Positions 22,229-31,873 of a DNA stretch of 64,000 nt are shown in pieces. Below the pieces are notes generated by a model. The model made no database searches. It was given only the letters and a program-made list of their open reading frames with translations, and was not told the origin of the DNA. Numbering within the stretch: the first letter of the stretch is position 1; every line of letters starts with the position of its first letter. The stretch comes from Podospora comata (lineage: Eukaryota; Ascomycota; Sordariomycetes; Sordariales; Podosporaceae), in contig CP071496.1 of NCBI GenBank assembly GCA_017354895.1, positions 1,550,001-1,614,000 on the forward strand, given 5' to 3'. Made by a program: the position numbers and the translations under genes.

Positions 22229-24419
22229 CCACTCGTGGGCTACCTATTTAACTTTAAGTGCGAGCAGAGCCGACTTTGTCAAGTGGGAGAAGATATCCCA
22301 CGCCTCTGAGCCGCATTGTGGGATAGCTGTGTGGAGCTGTACTAGTGTGGTCCTCTACAGACAAATGTAACCGTTTGCAACGATCAATCCTGAGTACCAC
22401 TAAGCACCACCAATTGAAGCTGCATTTCTTCATCGTATTGCGTTTACCCCGATACGTGATCCCGGATGCCGCATATTGTATTGCATCATCAGCCCTCCAA
22501 GTACCGGAATTGGGAGCCGTTGAACGGTAAAGGGAAGGGCCGCCTCGCGCCACCGCCAGAATACTGAGTGTTTCGATATCCGGCTTCCGACTGGACTGCG
22601 CCCCATCCACACAGCCCTTACTGCAAATTGCGGAGCAAGAAGCTCAAACGCGCGTTCGTCGTCGGAAGAATGGAAAATTCCGTGGTTGATGAAAAGCCCC
22701 CCAAAATAGGCAGCATGCTCTACCTAGGTAAGCACAGTCTCCAGGCCTTTTGCGTCAGATGAGAGGGACTTGAGGATAGTTAAAAGAAGTTTCCATTGAT
22801 GTTTGGGCCCTTGACCCTACGCTGCAGTCCGAGGTCTCTAGATCTGTCCCCGAGATGGCGCGTCAGTGTAATACCACACATTGGGCTGGCACAGGTTCCT
22901 ACCAATGGAAACCTTGCCCTGTTTATCCCATGCCGGCCATCAGTCATCAGTACGCTTTGTACCTATGTCAACGGAACCAGTATTCTACCTATGTGGGGGT
23001 CACTCTGCCGTTCTTGTCCGGAGAATTGCCTAGTTTAGACAAGGTCCGCAGACGGATTCCTTTTGGTTGAGCCCACAGAATACCCAACTCATTCGACGAT
23101 CTCGATCCAAAACCACAGTCCCCCTCAAACAGCCGCCTGGAACAGAAAGAAGCTTAGCTGTGCCATGCCCATGCGCTCGCCACCGACAATCTGCATAGGG
23201 CTCAAGTTGATGTGGTGCGGTATGCTGATTTAGTCCGGGTCCGAAGGTAGCACAGCGTATCACGACTCCACAAGCAACGACATAGCTCTTTGAGAATCGC
23301 ACCTTATCAGTTATCAGAGAGAACTTTTCATAAGGATCAAGTGTTGCATATCTGAACAATAGCCTGCCATCGGCGCGCAGTTTACTTCCCACCTGGGCAT
23401 TTAGTTCGCCGGACATGTACCGTGATAATGTTGTAGTTAGGTAGGTCAGCACTTACCCATACTGTGTGATACCATAGTGATTGTATGAGCAATTATGCAT
23501 GTCAGCTTGCCATCCACCGGGACCCTGACTGCGATTCGCCCGGGTTCTTGCCGATCGTCCCGCGGTCTTCAACAGCTGAATATTTACCTACATAATATAT
23601 TATCGCTTCGCCCCCTTGAATGCTCGGGCCTCCTACTCAGTCCTTGGTGTTACCTACTCATGGATGCCTGTGGAAGGGCTACAGAAGGTTATGCAAGATC
23701 CATGGACACATAAACAACATGCAAACAAAAGGTGGTAGTCAGTACTTCGGTCATTACCTGCGCGCTTTGCTGGTCCATGCCTACCATTGAGCAGTCATAG
23801 TTATCGAAGATTAATGAACCTAAAAGCTATCCCTTATTACATGTTGCGAGTAATCACATATCGAGGAATCACTTAGCACTGAGCTGTCAATCGAAATCCT
23901 TATCTGGGTCTGGGTTCAGTTCTTTATCTGTGGTTACATATCAGGAATCCCTTATGTCCGGATTAATAATGGACAATTTGCGTTTCGGGCTTTAGGGCTA
24001 CTTGCCTTGTTGCGAGCGACTGGAACTTTGTTTTGTTCTGTCAGAGATCATCCCATTCCTTGCCAATTTCGTTGAATGAGATGCAACAGAGTAATATACT
24101 TGAGAAGCGATTGGCCTCTGCTCAGACCAACACTCATATCACTCACCTAATCTTGCAGACCGTGAAGCCTTACTGGCAGAAGATGGTATCCTGCCATCGC
24201 AGCCTCAGCCGAGATTTTTCGGCCCTTAAAGCCAACATAAATCAGGAACAGTTTCCATTTCCTGCTTTGTGGCCCCTGATGCCTTTTTGTTGGTGGTTCA
24301 CCGCTTCTTTCTATGCATGATTACTACGCGTCGTTCCTTAACAAGGAAAGCTGAAGTCCCAATCAGCTCGCCGTTCGTTTCGACTTGCCACTATCCGTCT
24401 CCCTACCCTACCACACCTC
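22229..24419. other. 2.2 kb gene-free stretch between regulator and MFS gene
   Basis: Only short random open frames occur here, with no coherent coding segment or RNA gene. The last 250 bp serve as MFS promoter and contain a GCCGA-N6-TCGGC everted repeat at 24208-24223. Confidence 0.45.
24208..24223. promoter_or_regulatory. Spaced GCCGA/TCGGC repeat in MFS promoter
   Basis: An everted CGG-type repeat about 200 bp upstream of the MFS start, related to the cluster palindrome. It is suggestive only. Confidence 0.3.
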
Positions 24420-26565
24420 ATGGACGATCCAACTCCCGCCAACAACACGGAAATTGCTGCTTTGGGTAATGGGAGAGATATGGAGAAAGTGGAGAAATCC
24501 TCCCCGTCTCGTTCCTCGTCCCCTCAGCAAGCTTTGACTGCAGAAGATGAGCCGCAACGAAAAATAACCGGTGCCCGCGTGTGTTTACCTACATGACCCT
24601 GGTCGCAGCTGCTGGAAAGACGTCACCGTACTGACAATTGGGCAGTGGGCAGCTTTTGTTATCAGCACCTTGACGGCTATCTTCGTCTACTCGTTGGACA
24701 ACACTATCGTTGCCAACATCATTCCGGTACACATTTCATCATTGTGTTCGCATAAACCACCTCCTACTGACTCGTGATCGTGAAAAGGTCGTTGTTAACG
24801 ATCTCAACGGAGTTGACAAGCTACCATGGCTGTCCGTCGGGTAAGCACGAGTCCGATTTCCGGCACCATTTCCTGATCCGAAGGCTGATGGTACCCCAAA
24901 AACGACAGATTCATGATCGGGGGGATGGCAACTATCCTCCCATTCGGAAGACTTTACACAATGTATGATTCCAAATGGGTTTACATCATATCTTTTGTCT
25001 TCTTCCTCGCCGGATCGGCACTTTGCGGCGCAGCACCAAACATTGATGCTGAAATCATTGGTCGTGTCATGGCCGGTGCCGGTGGGAACGGGATGTATGT
25101 CGGTCTTCAGGTGCTCATGTCTATGCATACTACGGATAAGGAGCGTCCCACATACCTTAGCTACGTGTAAGTATGCGCTGCTCAATCGCCTCATCTGCTA
25201 TCATCCATACTGACATGGTCGACTGGCGCATTTAGCGGAGGCACCTGGGGCGTAGGAACCGTTTGTGGTCCAGCTGTCGGAGGCGCCTTCTCGCTGTACA
25301 ACTGGCGATGGGGGTTCTACATCAATCTCCTTTTCGGGGCTATCCTTCTGCCTACCTATCTCTTCGTCATCCCCTCGGCCAACCCGTTGCCGAACAAAAA
25401 GCAGTCTGAAAAGCTCGCTCTCATGGACTGGGTTGGCGTCATCATCAGCATTGGCGCCATGGTAACCATCGTCATGGCTATCAATCTAGGCGGAGTGCAA
25501 TTCCCCTGGAATAGTGGCTCGATCGTCGCATTATTCGTCGTCAGTGGTGTTCTTTGGATCGTATTCGCTCTCCAGCAGTCATTTTGTCTCTTCACGACGG
25601 AGCATAAACGTCTGTTTCCTGTGCCCATGCTGAAGCAGAAGATGCCGGTATTGCTTTTCATTGCCTGCGCTGGCGGCTCTGCGGCTTGCTACATGTCTAC
25701 ATACTGGATTCCCATCTACTTCCAGTTTTCCAAGGGAGACTCAGCAATATATACGGCTCTTCGACTGCTGCCGTTCATCCTCGCGCTTATCACTATAATG
25801 CCCGTGAGTGGACACCTGATAAGCAGATGGGGTTGGTATAAACCTTGGTTCGTGGGAGGAAGTGCTTTGACTCTTATCACAGCTGCACTCATGGGTAAGT
25901 TCCAGCCATCTGTGACGTTCCTTTGACCAAGGCTTTGGTGTCTAACGCGACATCTAGCCCACTACATCAATGGGGGCACACCGGTTGGTGCCTTTTATGT
26001 CACCGAGCTGTTCTTGGCCTTTGGAATTGGCGCCTATGCACAAAATGCATTTGCCGTCGTTCAGTCAGTTGTCGCCCCCAAAGACGCACCCTATGGGCTC
26101 GCCCTCATGCTCGTTGGTAAGCTTCATCATCATACAAACCTTTCTGATTACTTTGCCCTTCATGACTGACATTATTGTAGGGCAACTGACGGGTATCACG
26201 TTTGGTCTCTCCATCAGTGGTGCCGTATTCATCAACACAGCAACAAGCGGACTTCATGATGCGCTACCACAGATTCCCGTCGAGGAGTTGTCGCATGTCG
26301 TTGCTGGAGCTAGCAACCAGGTCTTTGAGTCATTGTCACTCGAGCAACGATCACGCGCCCTCGAGATTATTGTCCAGTCCTGGAATAAGACTTTCATCTG
26401 TGTTTACGTCGCTGCTGCAGCCAGTTTAATTTCGTCGGTTTTCCTCAAGGTAAGCAAGCACTTGAAGGCAGTCTGGGGAGAAGTCATGAGACACAAGAGC
26501 TGACTCAAAACTACTTCATCCAGAACACCAAAGCCAATGTCAACACCGCCGCTGTGGTTCTATGA
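24420..26565 (+). CDS. MFS drug:H+ antiporter (DHA14-type) exporter
   Basis: This is a proton-coupled multidrug-type exporter of the 14-helix family, probably plasma-membrane, exporting the cluster product or giving self-protection. The ATG at 24420 starts a hydrophilic Ser/Glu-rich tail. Downstream exons are clear: 24788-24840, 24909-25166, 25236-25894, 25958-26116, 26181-26449 and 26524-26565. Helix 1 carries the family motif VYSLDNTIVA. Later motifs are GRVMAGAGGNGMYVG and TWGVGTVCGPAVGG followed by WRWGFYINL. The join after the N-terminal tail is the weak point. A 49 bp intron at 24571-24619 keeps frame and gives 565 aa, whereas the stronger-looking acceptor at 24608 would need a 28 bp intron. 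The C-terminus is short and hydrophilic. The gene lies at the regulator-distal side of the cluster and is convergent with the SDR gene. Confidence 0.88.
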
Positions 26566-27075
26566 GCGGGTGTGGGAGAAGAACGTGATCATTGGGCCAA
26601 ACCAGAAGTCAGTCCTGGGCTTCAAGTTGAATCTGTCGAGGATTGTGGTAAGAAAGAAGGTGCACAGATGGGTTGTTCCGTATTGCCACCAAAACACTGT
26701 TGTGTGGGATGATTTTACAGTGCTACAGGAAAAGCAATTTGTGTTAGAAACTTAGACTGCGTAATACAATTATCTTGCCAAATCGTCCTTGGACCCCCTG
26801 AGCCCCTGAGCCCCTGAATCACTTGTGCCAAGCCGCTAATTCCAAGGCTGCCCCCCCTTTCCAGCGTCCCAGTTGCCAAAGACGAGATGATTTTGCGAAT
26901 TACAAGTGTATTTCAGCATACTTCAAGAACCAGGGGGATTGATTGTGACTGATTCAAAGATAATCGACCTCACACACATAAAGAAGAGTGGATGTCCACA
27001 CACAACGCGCCTTCAGCCTGCCACAACGATGATTTTCCAACGCTTTCCCATGGGCTACCTCATTCTCCCCTAGAC
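26566..27075. other. Convergent 3' region of MFS and SDR genes
   Basis: 510 bp without a gene. Contains a short GAGCCCCT repeat near 26800 and nothing else notable. Confidence 0.5.
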
Positions 27076-28068
27076 TTAATACTCAAACTTCTGCCCAACC
27101 AACTCCTCACTCAGCCTCCAGCACCTATCCACCTCCCCCTTATCATACACCGCATGTCTCGCAACAGGCTCCACAACCTCCCCATTCTGAAAGTACGCCG
27201 GCCCTCGCCCTGCCAAATCCGGATCCAGCGCAGCAATAAGAGGCGTAGCACCAATCTGCTCATACGTCTTGAACCGCGGCTCATCCCCAACAGTGAAGCT
27301 AAACTCCTGACCTGTGTTGCGCTTGGTGGTGGGCAAAACATCGCTGTAATCATCCATCACCAAGTGTGACCCAAGTTTAGTATCAAGATTAGACCCCGGG
27401 TGGCAAGCAAAAGCCACCACACCGCGGTCCTTCAGCCGGTCTGTCAAACCATACGCAAACAGGATCTGCGCTGTCTTGGCCTGGCCGTAACCTGTCCACA
27501 TGTCGTAGGTTTTGCCGTCGGAGAAGGAGACGTCGTCAAAACGGACAGGGGAGATTTGGTACCCTACGCTGGTGAGGTTGATGACGCGGGCTCCGTAGGG
27601 GCTCTTGGCACTGGTGAGAAGGGCGGGGGTGAGAAGGTTCGTCAGGAGGAAGTGTCCGACGTGGTTGACGGACATTTGAATTTCTATACCTTGCTTGTCG
27701 AGGGTGTATTTCCTGAGGGCCATGTTTCCGGCGCTGTTGATGAGAACGTCGATTTTGGATTTGGTAGCTGCCAGGATTTCCTGTGCCGCGCGGCGGACTG
27801 AGTCATGGTTGGAGAGGTCGAGTTGGATAAATGTTGCTTTGACTGATGGGTCTTGTTCCCGGATGGCTGTGATCACCGGGTGGACGTTTTCAGCGGTGCG
27901 GGAGGCGATCAGAAGGTGAGCTGGTGATGCTTTGGCGAGTTCGATGGCGATTGAGCTCCCGATACTAGGTTGGCCGGCGCCGGTGATGACGAAGGTGCGT
28001 CCTTTGACTTGGGGAGCAAAGGCTGCAACGGCTTGCTCGCTGGTGACAGTGCTAGCAAAGACAGTCAT
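27076..28068 (-). CDS. Short-chain dehydrogenase/reductase
   Basis: This single-exon gene gives 330 aa. It is an NAD(P)-dependent SDR with the Rossmann fold at the N-terminus. The cofactor motif reads TGAGQPSIG, slightly expanded from the usual TGxxxGIG, and is followed by INSAGNMA (the NNAG motif). The catalytic Ser is in LTSVGY and the Tyr/Lys pair in YGQAK. Length and pattern resemble the retinol-dehydrogenase/WWOX-like group of fungal SDRs. There is no signal peptide, so it is probably cytosolic. At the distal edge of the cluster, it would fit an alcohol/ketone interconversion of the polyketide, as the dehydrogenase of the solanapyrone set does. Membership in the cluster is inferred from position and a promoter repeat, and it could be an unrelated neighbour. 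Confidence 0.88.
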   Translation of the reverse strand: MTVFASTVTSEQAVAAFAPQVKGRTFVITGAGQPSIGSSIAIELAKASPAHLLIASRTAENVHPVITAIREQDPSVKATFIQLDLSNHDSVRRAAQEILAATKSKIDVLINSAGNMALRKYTLDKQGIEIQMSVNHVGHFLLTNLLTPALLTSAKSPYGARVINLTSVGYQISPVRFDDVSFSDGKTYDMWTGYGQAKTAQILFAYGLTDRLKDRGVVAFACHPGSNLDTKLGSHLVMDDYSDVLPTTKRNTGQEFSFTVGDEPRFKTYEQIGATPLIAALDPDLAGRGPAYFQNGEVVEPVARHAVYDKGEVDRCWRLSEELVGQKFEY

Positions 28069-28646
28069 GCTGAGAGATACAAGTTAAGGGCGGGTTCCAG
28101 GTTTGCTGTAGTAATTCTGTGCCACAGAACGCTAGGGGTTGCAAAATAGAGACATATTACATATCTATGGTTTAAAACCGCAGGCCATTCTGGATCCGGC
28201 AATAAAGGCCATGCCTGCGTTGCCGGATGCCTTGCTGTGGCGAAACCACTGTTGGGTGCCTGTAGAATTGATGCTGTGCGTCACTGAACCGAATGTTGGA
28301 CCGAAACTATTCGGCTTCCCTTCATTGTACCTGACCGTTACCTAGCTTCCTGGCCTTTCAAAGCTGGGACGTGTCTGAGTAAAGCTTGGGTAGCAGATAA
28401 TGAAGGCTCGGACAACATAATCTCAACCGGGCACTTGGATGGTATCTACCTGTTTCCGTAGATATCTGTTTAGATTGATTAGGTAATAGTACCTTAGCAA
28501 TTCCACATACATATACTCTTCCTACGGCCTAAAGGCCAGATATCTTGCCTTTTGAAGAAATGTTATTACCTAAATCCGGCAAGCCTCTCTCTTGCAGTAA
28601 CTTTGCATTCCAGCTTGAAAACATATTCATTACATCAATACCTAGC
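28069..28646. promoter_or_regulatory. SDR promoter region
   Basis: 578 bp without a gene. An everted repeat CCGAA-N4-TTCGG lies at 28301-28314, 233 bp upstream of the SDR start. The rest is AT-rich. Confidence 0.4.
28301..28314. promoter_or_regulatory. CCGAA-N4-TTCGG repeat upstream of SDR
   Basis: A perfect 5+5 bp inverted repeat of CGG type. It may bind the cluster regulator; this is inference only. Confidence 0.3.
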
Positions 28647-29718
28647 CTAGCCCCATTCTACAGTTGACAACAGTGTTTGAAAGTGAAGTTGACACCACAA
28701 AAAGAAGGTGGCCGGCCATTTACTGCAATCCTTTCCCTCAGTGCTTGACCTGGGAGGCTCAGACCCAGGTTTCCCTTCCCCCTCTTGAGCACTTGGCTCA
28801 GCCGGCAACTCAAGCACCAGGTTCTCGTATTTCTTTCCAGCAAGCTCATGTGCTGGGTAATATTTGTTCGCGACCAGCTCATGGGCTGGGCTCTTGTTAG
28901 CCGCCAGTTCATGTGTTGGTAACGAAACGAGGATAGTGTTGGTGAGTTTAGCGACATCATGAGTGTCGACATCCTCGCCAGAAATGTCCGCCTGCTTAGT
29001 TTTATTCTGCCGGATCATGAAAAGCCTCGTTGTCAAGATTGCCAGTAAAATGAGTACAGCAGAGCCAAGTCCGACTCCTACCCCAATTCCTGTTTCGCAG
29101 TCTGGGAAAGTTCGTTGCTGCTGTCAAGAGCCTCGTTTGCCAATGTTTCCGGCGCTGTGACTGTCCCTATTGTGGATGTCGTAGGCGTCATGGAAGATGC
29201 ATCTGGGTGTGGATTGTCTTGGATATAAAACATTTCACTGTCACTTTTCCAATTCGGGTCGTCAGATCGACGGAGCCGAAGTCTAAATTCCCGGCTGTCG
29301 AGGAGAATTGAGTTGTTGATATTTTCATGGTTTCCGATGTCCCACCACTCCTGGACGAGAAGGCCGGATGAATAGTAGATGTCCTCTACCAGCGTAAACT
29401 TTCAGCGACAGTTTGAACAACGGTTCTGGTCAACAATGACGTACTGAGCAAAGTGCCAATCAGGTCCGATCCTGAGTCCCAAGGTCCAGGTCGTAAGTGC
29501 CAAATTTCAATCGTCAAGGAATCGGAGTATGCCATCCCAACGCTCCATTCAATAAGAATTTTACTGCCGAGAGCAAAGCGTTGCGGAATCCCAGTCAAAT
29601 CATCGAAAGGTGGATTGATCCACGTCACGCCCAGTGGTTCAACAGCCGACACCACATGCTGCACTAGAAATGCCAGGCTACCCGCTTGTTGAATTAGTTT
29701 GAAGAGCCGGACCCTCAT
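28647..29718 (-). pseudogene. Single-pass membrane protein, paralogue 1, apparent frameshift
   Basis: The start is the ATG at 29718 (MRVRLFKLI), giving a signal peptide to about residue 25. Exon 1 (29445-29718) has an extracellular segment with WINPPFDDL and LGSKILIEWSVG. The intron at 29386-29444 is 59 bp. Exon 2 continues the ectodomain, then a Gly-rich start to a membrane helix (GIGVGVGLGSAVLILLAIL) and a basic stop-transfer. The cytoplasmic tail has three degenerate repeats (THELAANK, AHELVANK, AHELAGKK). Around 29090-29100 the ectodomain frame and membrane-helix frame do not match; compared with paralogue 2 one base appears to be missing, unless an intron is hidden. The layout resembles fungal cell-surface sensor-like proteins (signal peptide, ectodomain, one helix, tail). 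The family is not recognised. The tandem copy lies 0.6 kb upstream. Confidence 0.5.
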
Positions 29719-30299
29719 GACTTTTTTGGAAACATAGAGGGTTTCCTTCAAGGATAAATGGGAAAAAAGAAGAACCGGATGACGGAGCGATCAAGTTCAC
29801 CGACGCGGGCTCCGACAATATAAGGTAGGTTGTGAAACCCTCCCTCTTTGCTTCTGAAGACCTGTTGGAAGGACCTGTACAACGGCACACGTGTAGGCGC
29901 AAGGGATCAAACAAGTAATGGAAAGTTGTGACACAATGTGTGTATGATGACAGAGTCGAATAAGAGTTTTTGAACAGGTCGCACATTTTGGTGACTTTCT
30001 GACACTTGTCACACTTTGAAGTGGGCACATGTGCCGTGTGGCTCAGCGGGCTATCAAATTGGTCTTTCCATCAAGGGACTCGACATGACAGCACTGCATA
30101 CCTGTACCCTTTCGACTGACAGGCTTTACCGCCCCTGGGTTGTTCGCTCTTCTCCTCGACAAATCCCACTTAGTCTGTGTATTATTTGGGTGTATACCTA
30201 TCTACCTAGCTACAGCCTTCCAACCCCTATGTGTTACATGTCACCAAAACCCAACACCGCAACCATTGATTCGACCGTCACCCTTCAAGATACCTGATT
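29719..30299. other. Spacer between tandem membrane-protein paralogues
   Basis: 581 bp without a coherent gene; presumably promoter of paralogue 1 and 3' region of paralogue 2. Confidence 0.5.
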
Positions 30300-31191
30300 T
30301 CAGTTCCCCGCCTCCGCCGACGTAGGCTGAGTAGCCAACTCAGCCACGTTGCTATGACCATTAACGCTGTGCACAACGAAAGGGCTTGAGTAAAGCGGTG
30401 GTTTGCCAACATCATCAACCATTTCCTCATTCGGACCGCTGGCGAAATCCGCCTTGCTGTCTCTGCCCCGCCGCTTCAAGACAAATCTTGTCAGAAGAAC
30501 AGACAAAGTTATCAGCAGCAGGGACCCCAGCCCAACTCCAACGCCGATGCCGATCTTCGCTATCTGAGGCAGATCGCCGTTGTTGACTGGGATAGAGGGA
30601 TCAGACGTCGGGAAGACTGTACTGGATATCGTCGGTTGTATCAACGTCGAAAATGTCTCTGTTGACGTCGCCGATGTCATCAGGGATGTTTGGGCTACGT
30701 CCTCCAAGATAAACGCCCGGCTCCAAAGCGAGCCATTCTCGTAATCGTACTTTTCGATCATGATATCGGCATGGTTACCGGGGGGCGGATCAGTAATAAC
30801 AAGCACGAAGCGTGGGTTGTTGGCAATGGCTTTGCTGTCGATGTTGTCACCATCTCCGATGACCCACTGGAGCGTCTGTTGGTTCTGTGCGTCTTCTGAA
30901 AGCTGAAAGGTCAAAAGACTTTCTCCTGCCATCATCATGGGCTTTTATGAGTGGTAGGTACTCACGAGCTAGAATGCCAATAACATCACCATCCCTCTTC
31001 TGCGTCCACTGCCGAACTTCGAGCGTGATTTTCCGGAGCCCAGCCGCTACCCAGGTGACCTGGATCTTTTACCCGATGACATAGTGTTCTTACAAATCTC
31101 GCGACGCATATGGTGGGTTGGTGAAGCGGTCGGCCCATGCAAGCGATGTATATAGTACCCAAATGATAATGAACGAGACTCCCCGTGGCAC
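30300..31191 (-). pseudogene. Single-pass membrane protein, paralogue 2, damaged exon 1
   Basis: Exon 2 (30300-30895) is intact. It has an ectodomain segment (LQWVIGDGDNI), a Thr/Ser-rich stalk, a membrane helix beginning IAKIGIGVGVGLGS, a basic KRRGRD anchor and a cytoplasmic tail. The intron is 30896-30965 (GTGAGT to TTTCAG). Exon 1 aligns with paralogue 1 (NPPYASRDL, then KIQVTWVAAG). It carries two in-frame TAA codons, at 31090-31092 and 31069-31071, where the paralogue alignment suggests Gln-type or polar positions. Both are explained by CAA-to-TAA changes, the signature of repeat-induced point mutation. No ATG is seen at the expected start; a GTG lies at 31191. The gene therefore looks like a recently damaged tandem duplicate. 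Confidence 0.5.
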
Positions 31192-31873
31192 ACCAAATGG
31201 GATAGCGACGTCAATCTTGGAGCTACCCAGAAGGAAAAAGAGCAAAGAGCGGTAGAACAGATTGTCTGGTGGGACTGGGTTTTATATTGGTTAAATCTGG
31301 GTCCATCTTTGGCTCGGCGCTCAGCAATACACAACAGCATGGCAGTGAAGCTCTTCACAGCCAGACCAGCGGAGAGGAAGAATATATTGAATGCTGACTT
31401 CTATCCCTGTCACAGTCTAGGCCCCGTATCATCCCGCGAAAAAAGCTCCGAAAAGCTCCCAGAATTTGAAGTGGCGCTCCAAAAAAGGAATCAGACCCAA
31501 TGAACAGGTGATACAACCAACGTAGTCGACCTCCCGATACATCTGTTGTGATACACCGGGATGCAACACAAAGACCGAGTATCAGCAAGATCCCGGGAAA
31601 CCCCCTGTTCTGTGTACCTTCAGCTGGTTGCCTTGAATCTCGAGAAAGGGTGGACCACCATCTAATCACGAATTCTGTTTCATATATCGTGTTCGCATTT
31701 TCATGAAATCTACTTGTCGATGACAATCCCTCAATCACTTCCACCAGCTTGGTATAAAACAACAAATGATAGAGAATTTGTGAGAACCTTTCAAAATCTC
31801 TCCACATTACCCCCTTCAGCACAATACAGGATGTAGGTATACAAGAAGATCAATAGATGTTATCTCCAGTGGC
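31192..31873. other. Gene-free spacer
   Basis: 682 bp between paralogue 2 and the 3' end of the methionine-rich gene. No coherent coding segment is seen. Confidence 0.45.

Noticed and set aside
30016-30120. Possible tRNA-like text (GTGTGGCTCAGCGGGC)
   Set aside because: No matching T-arm or acceptor stem can be folded around it.
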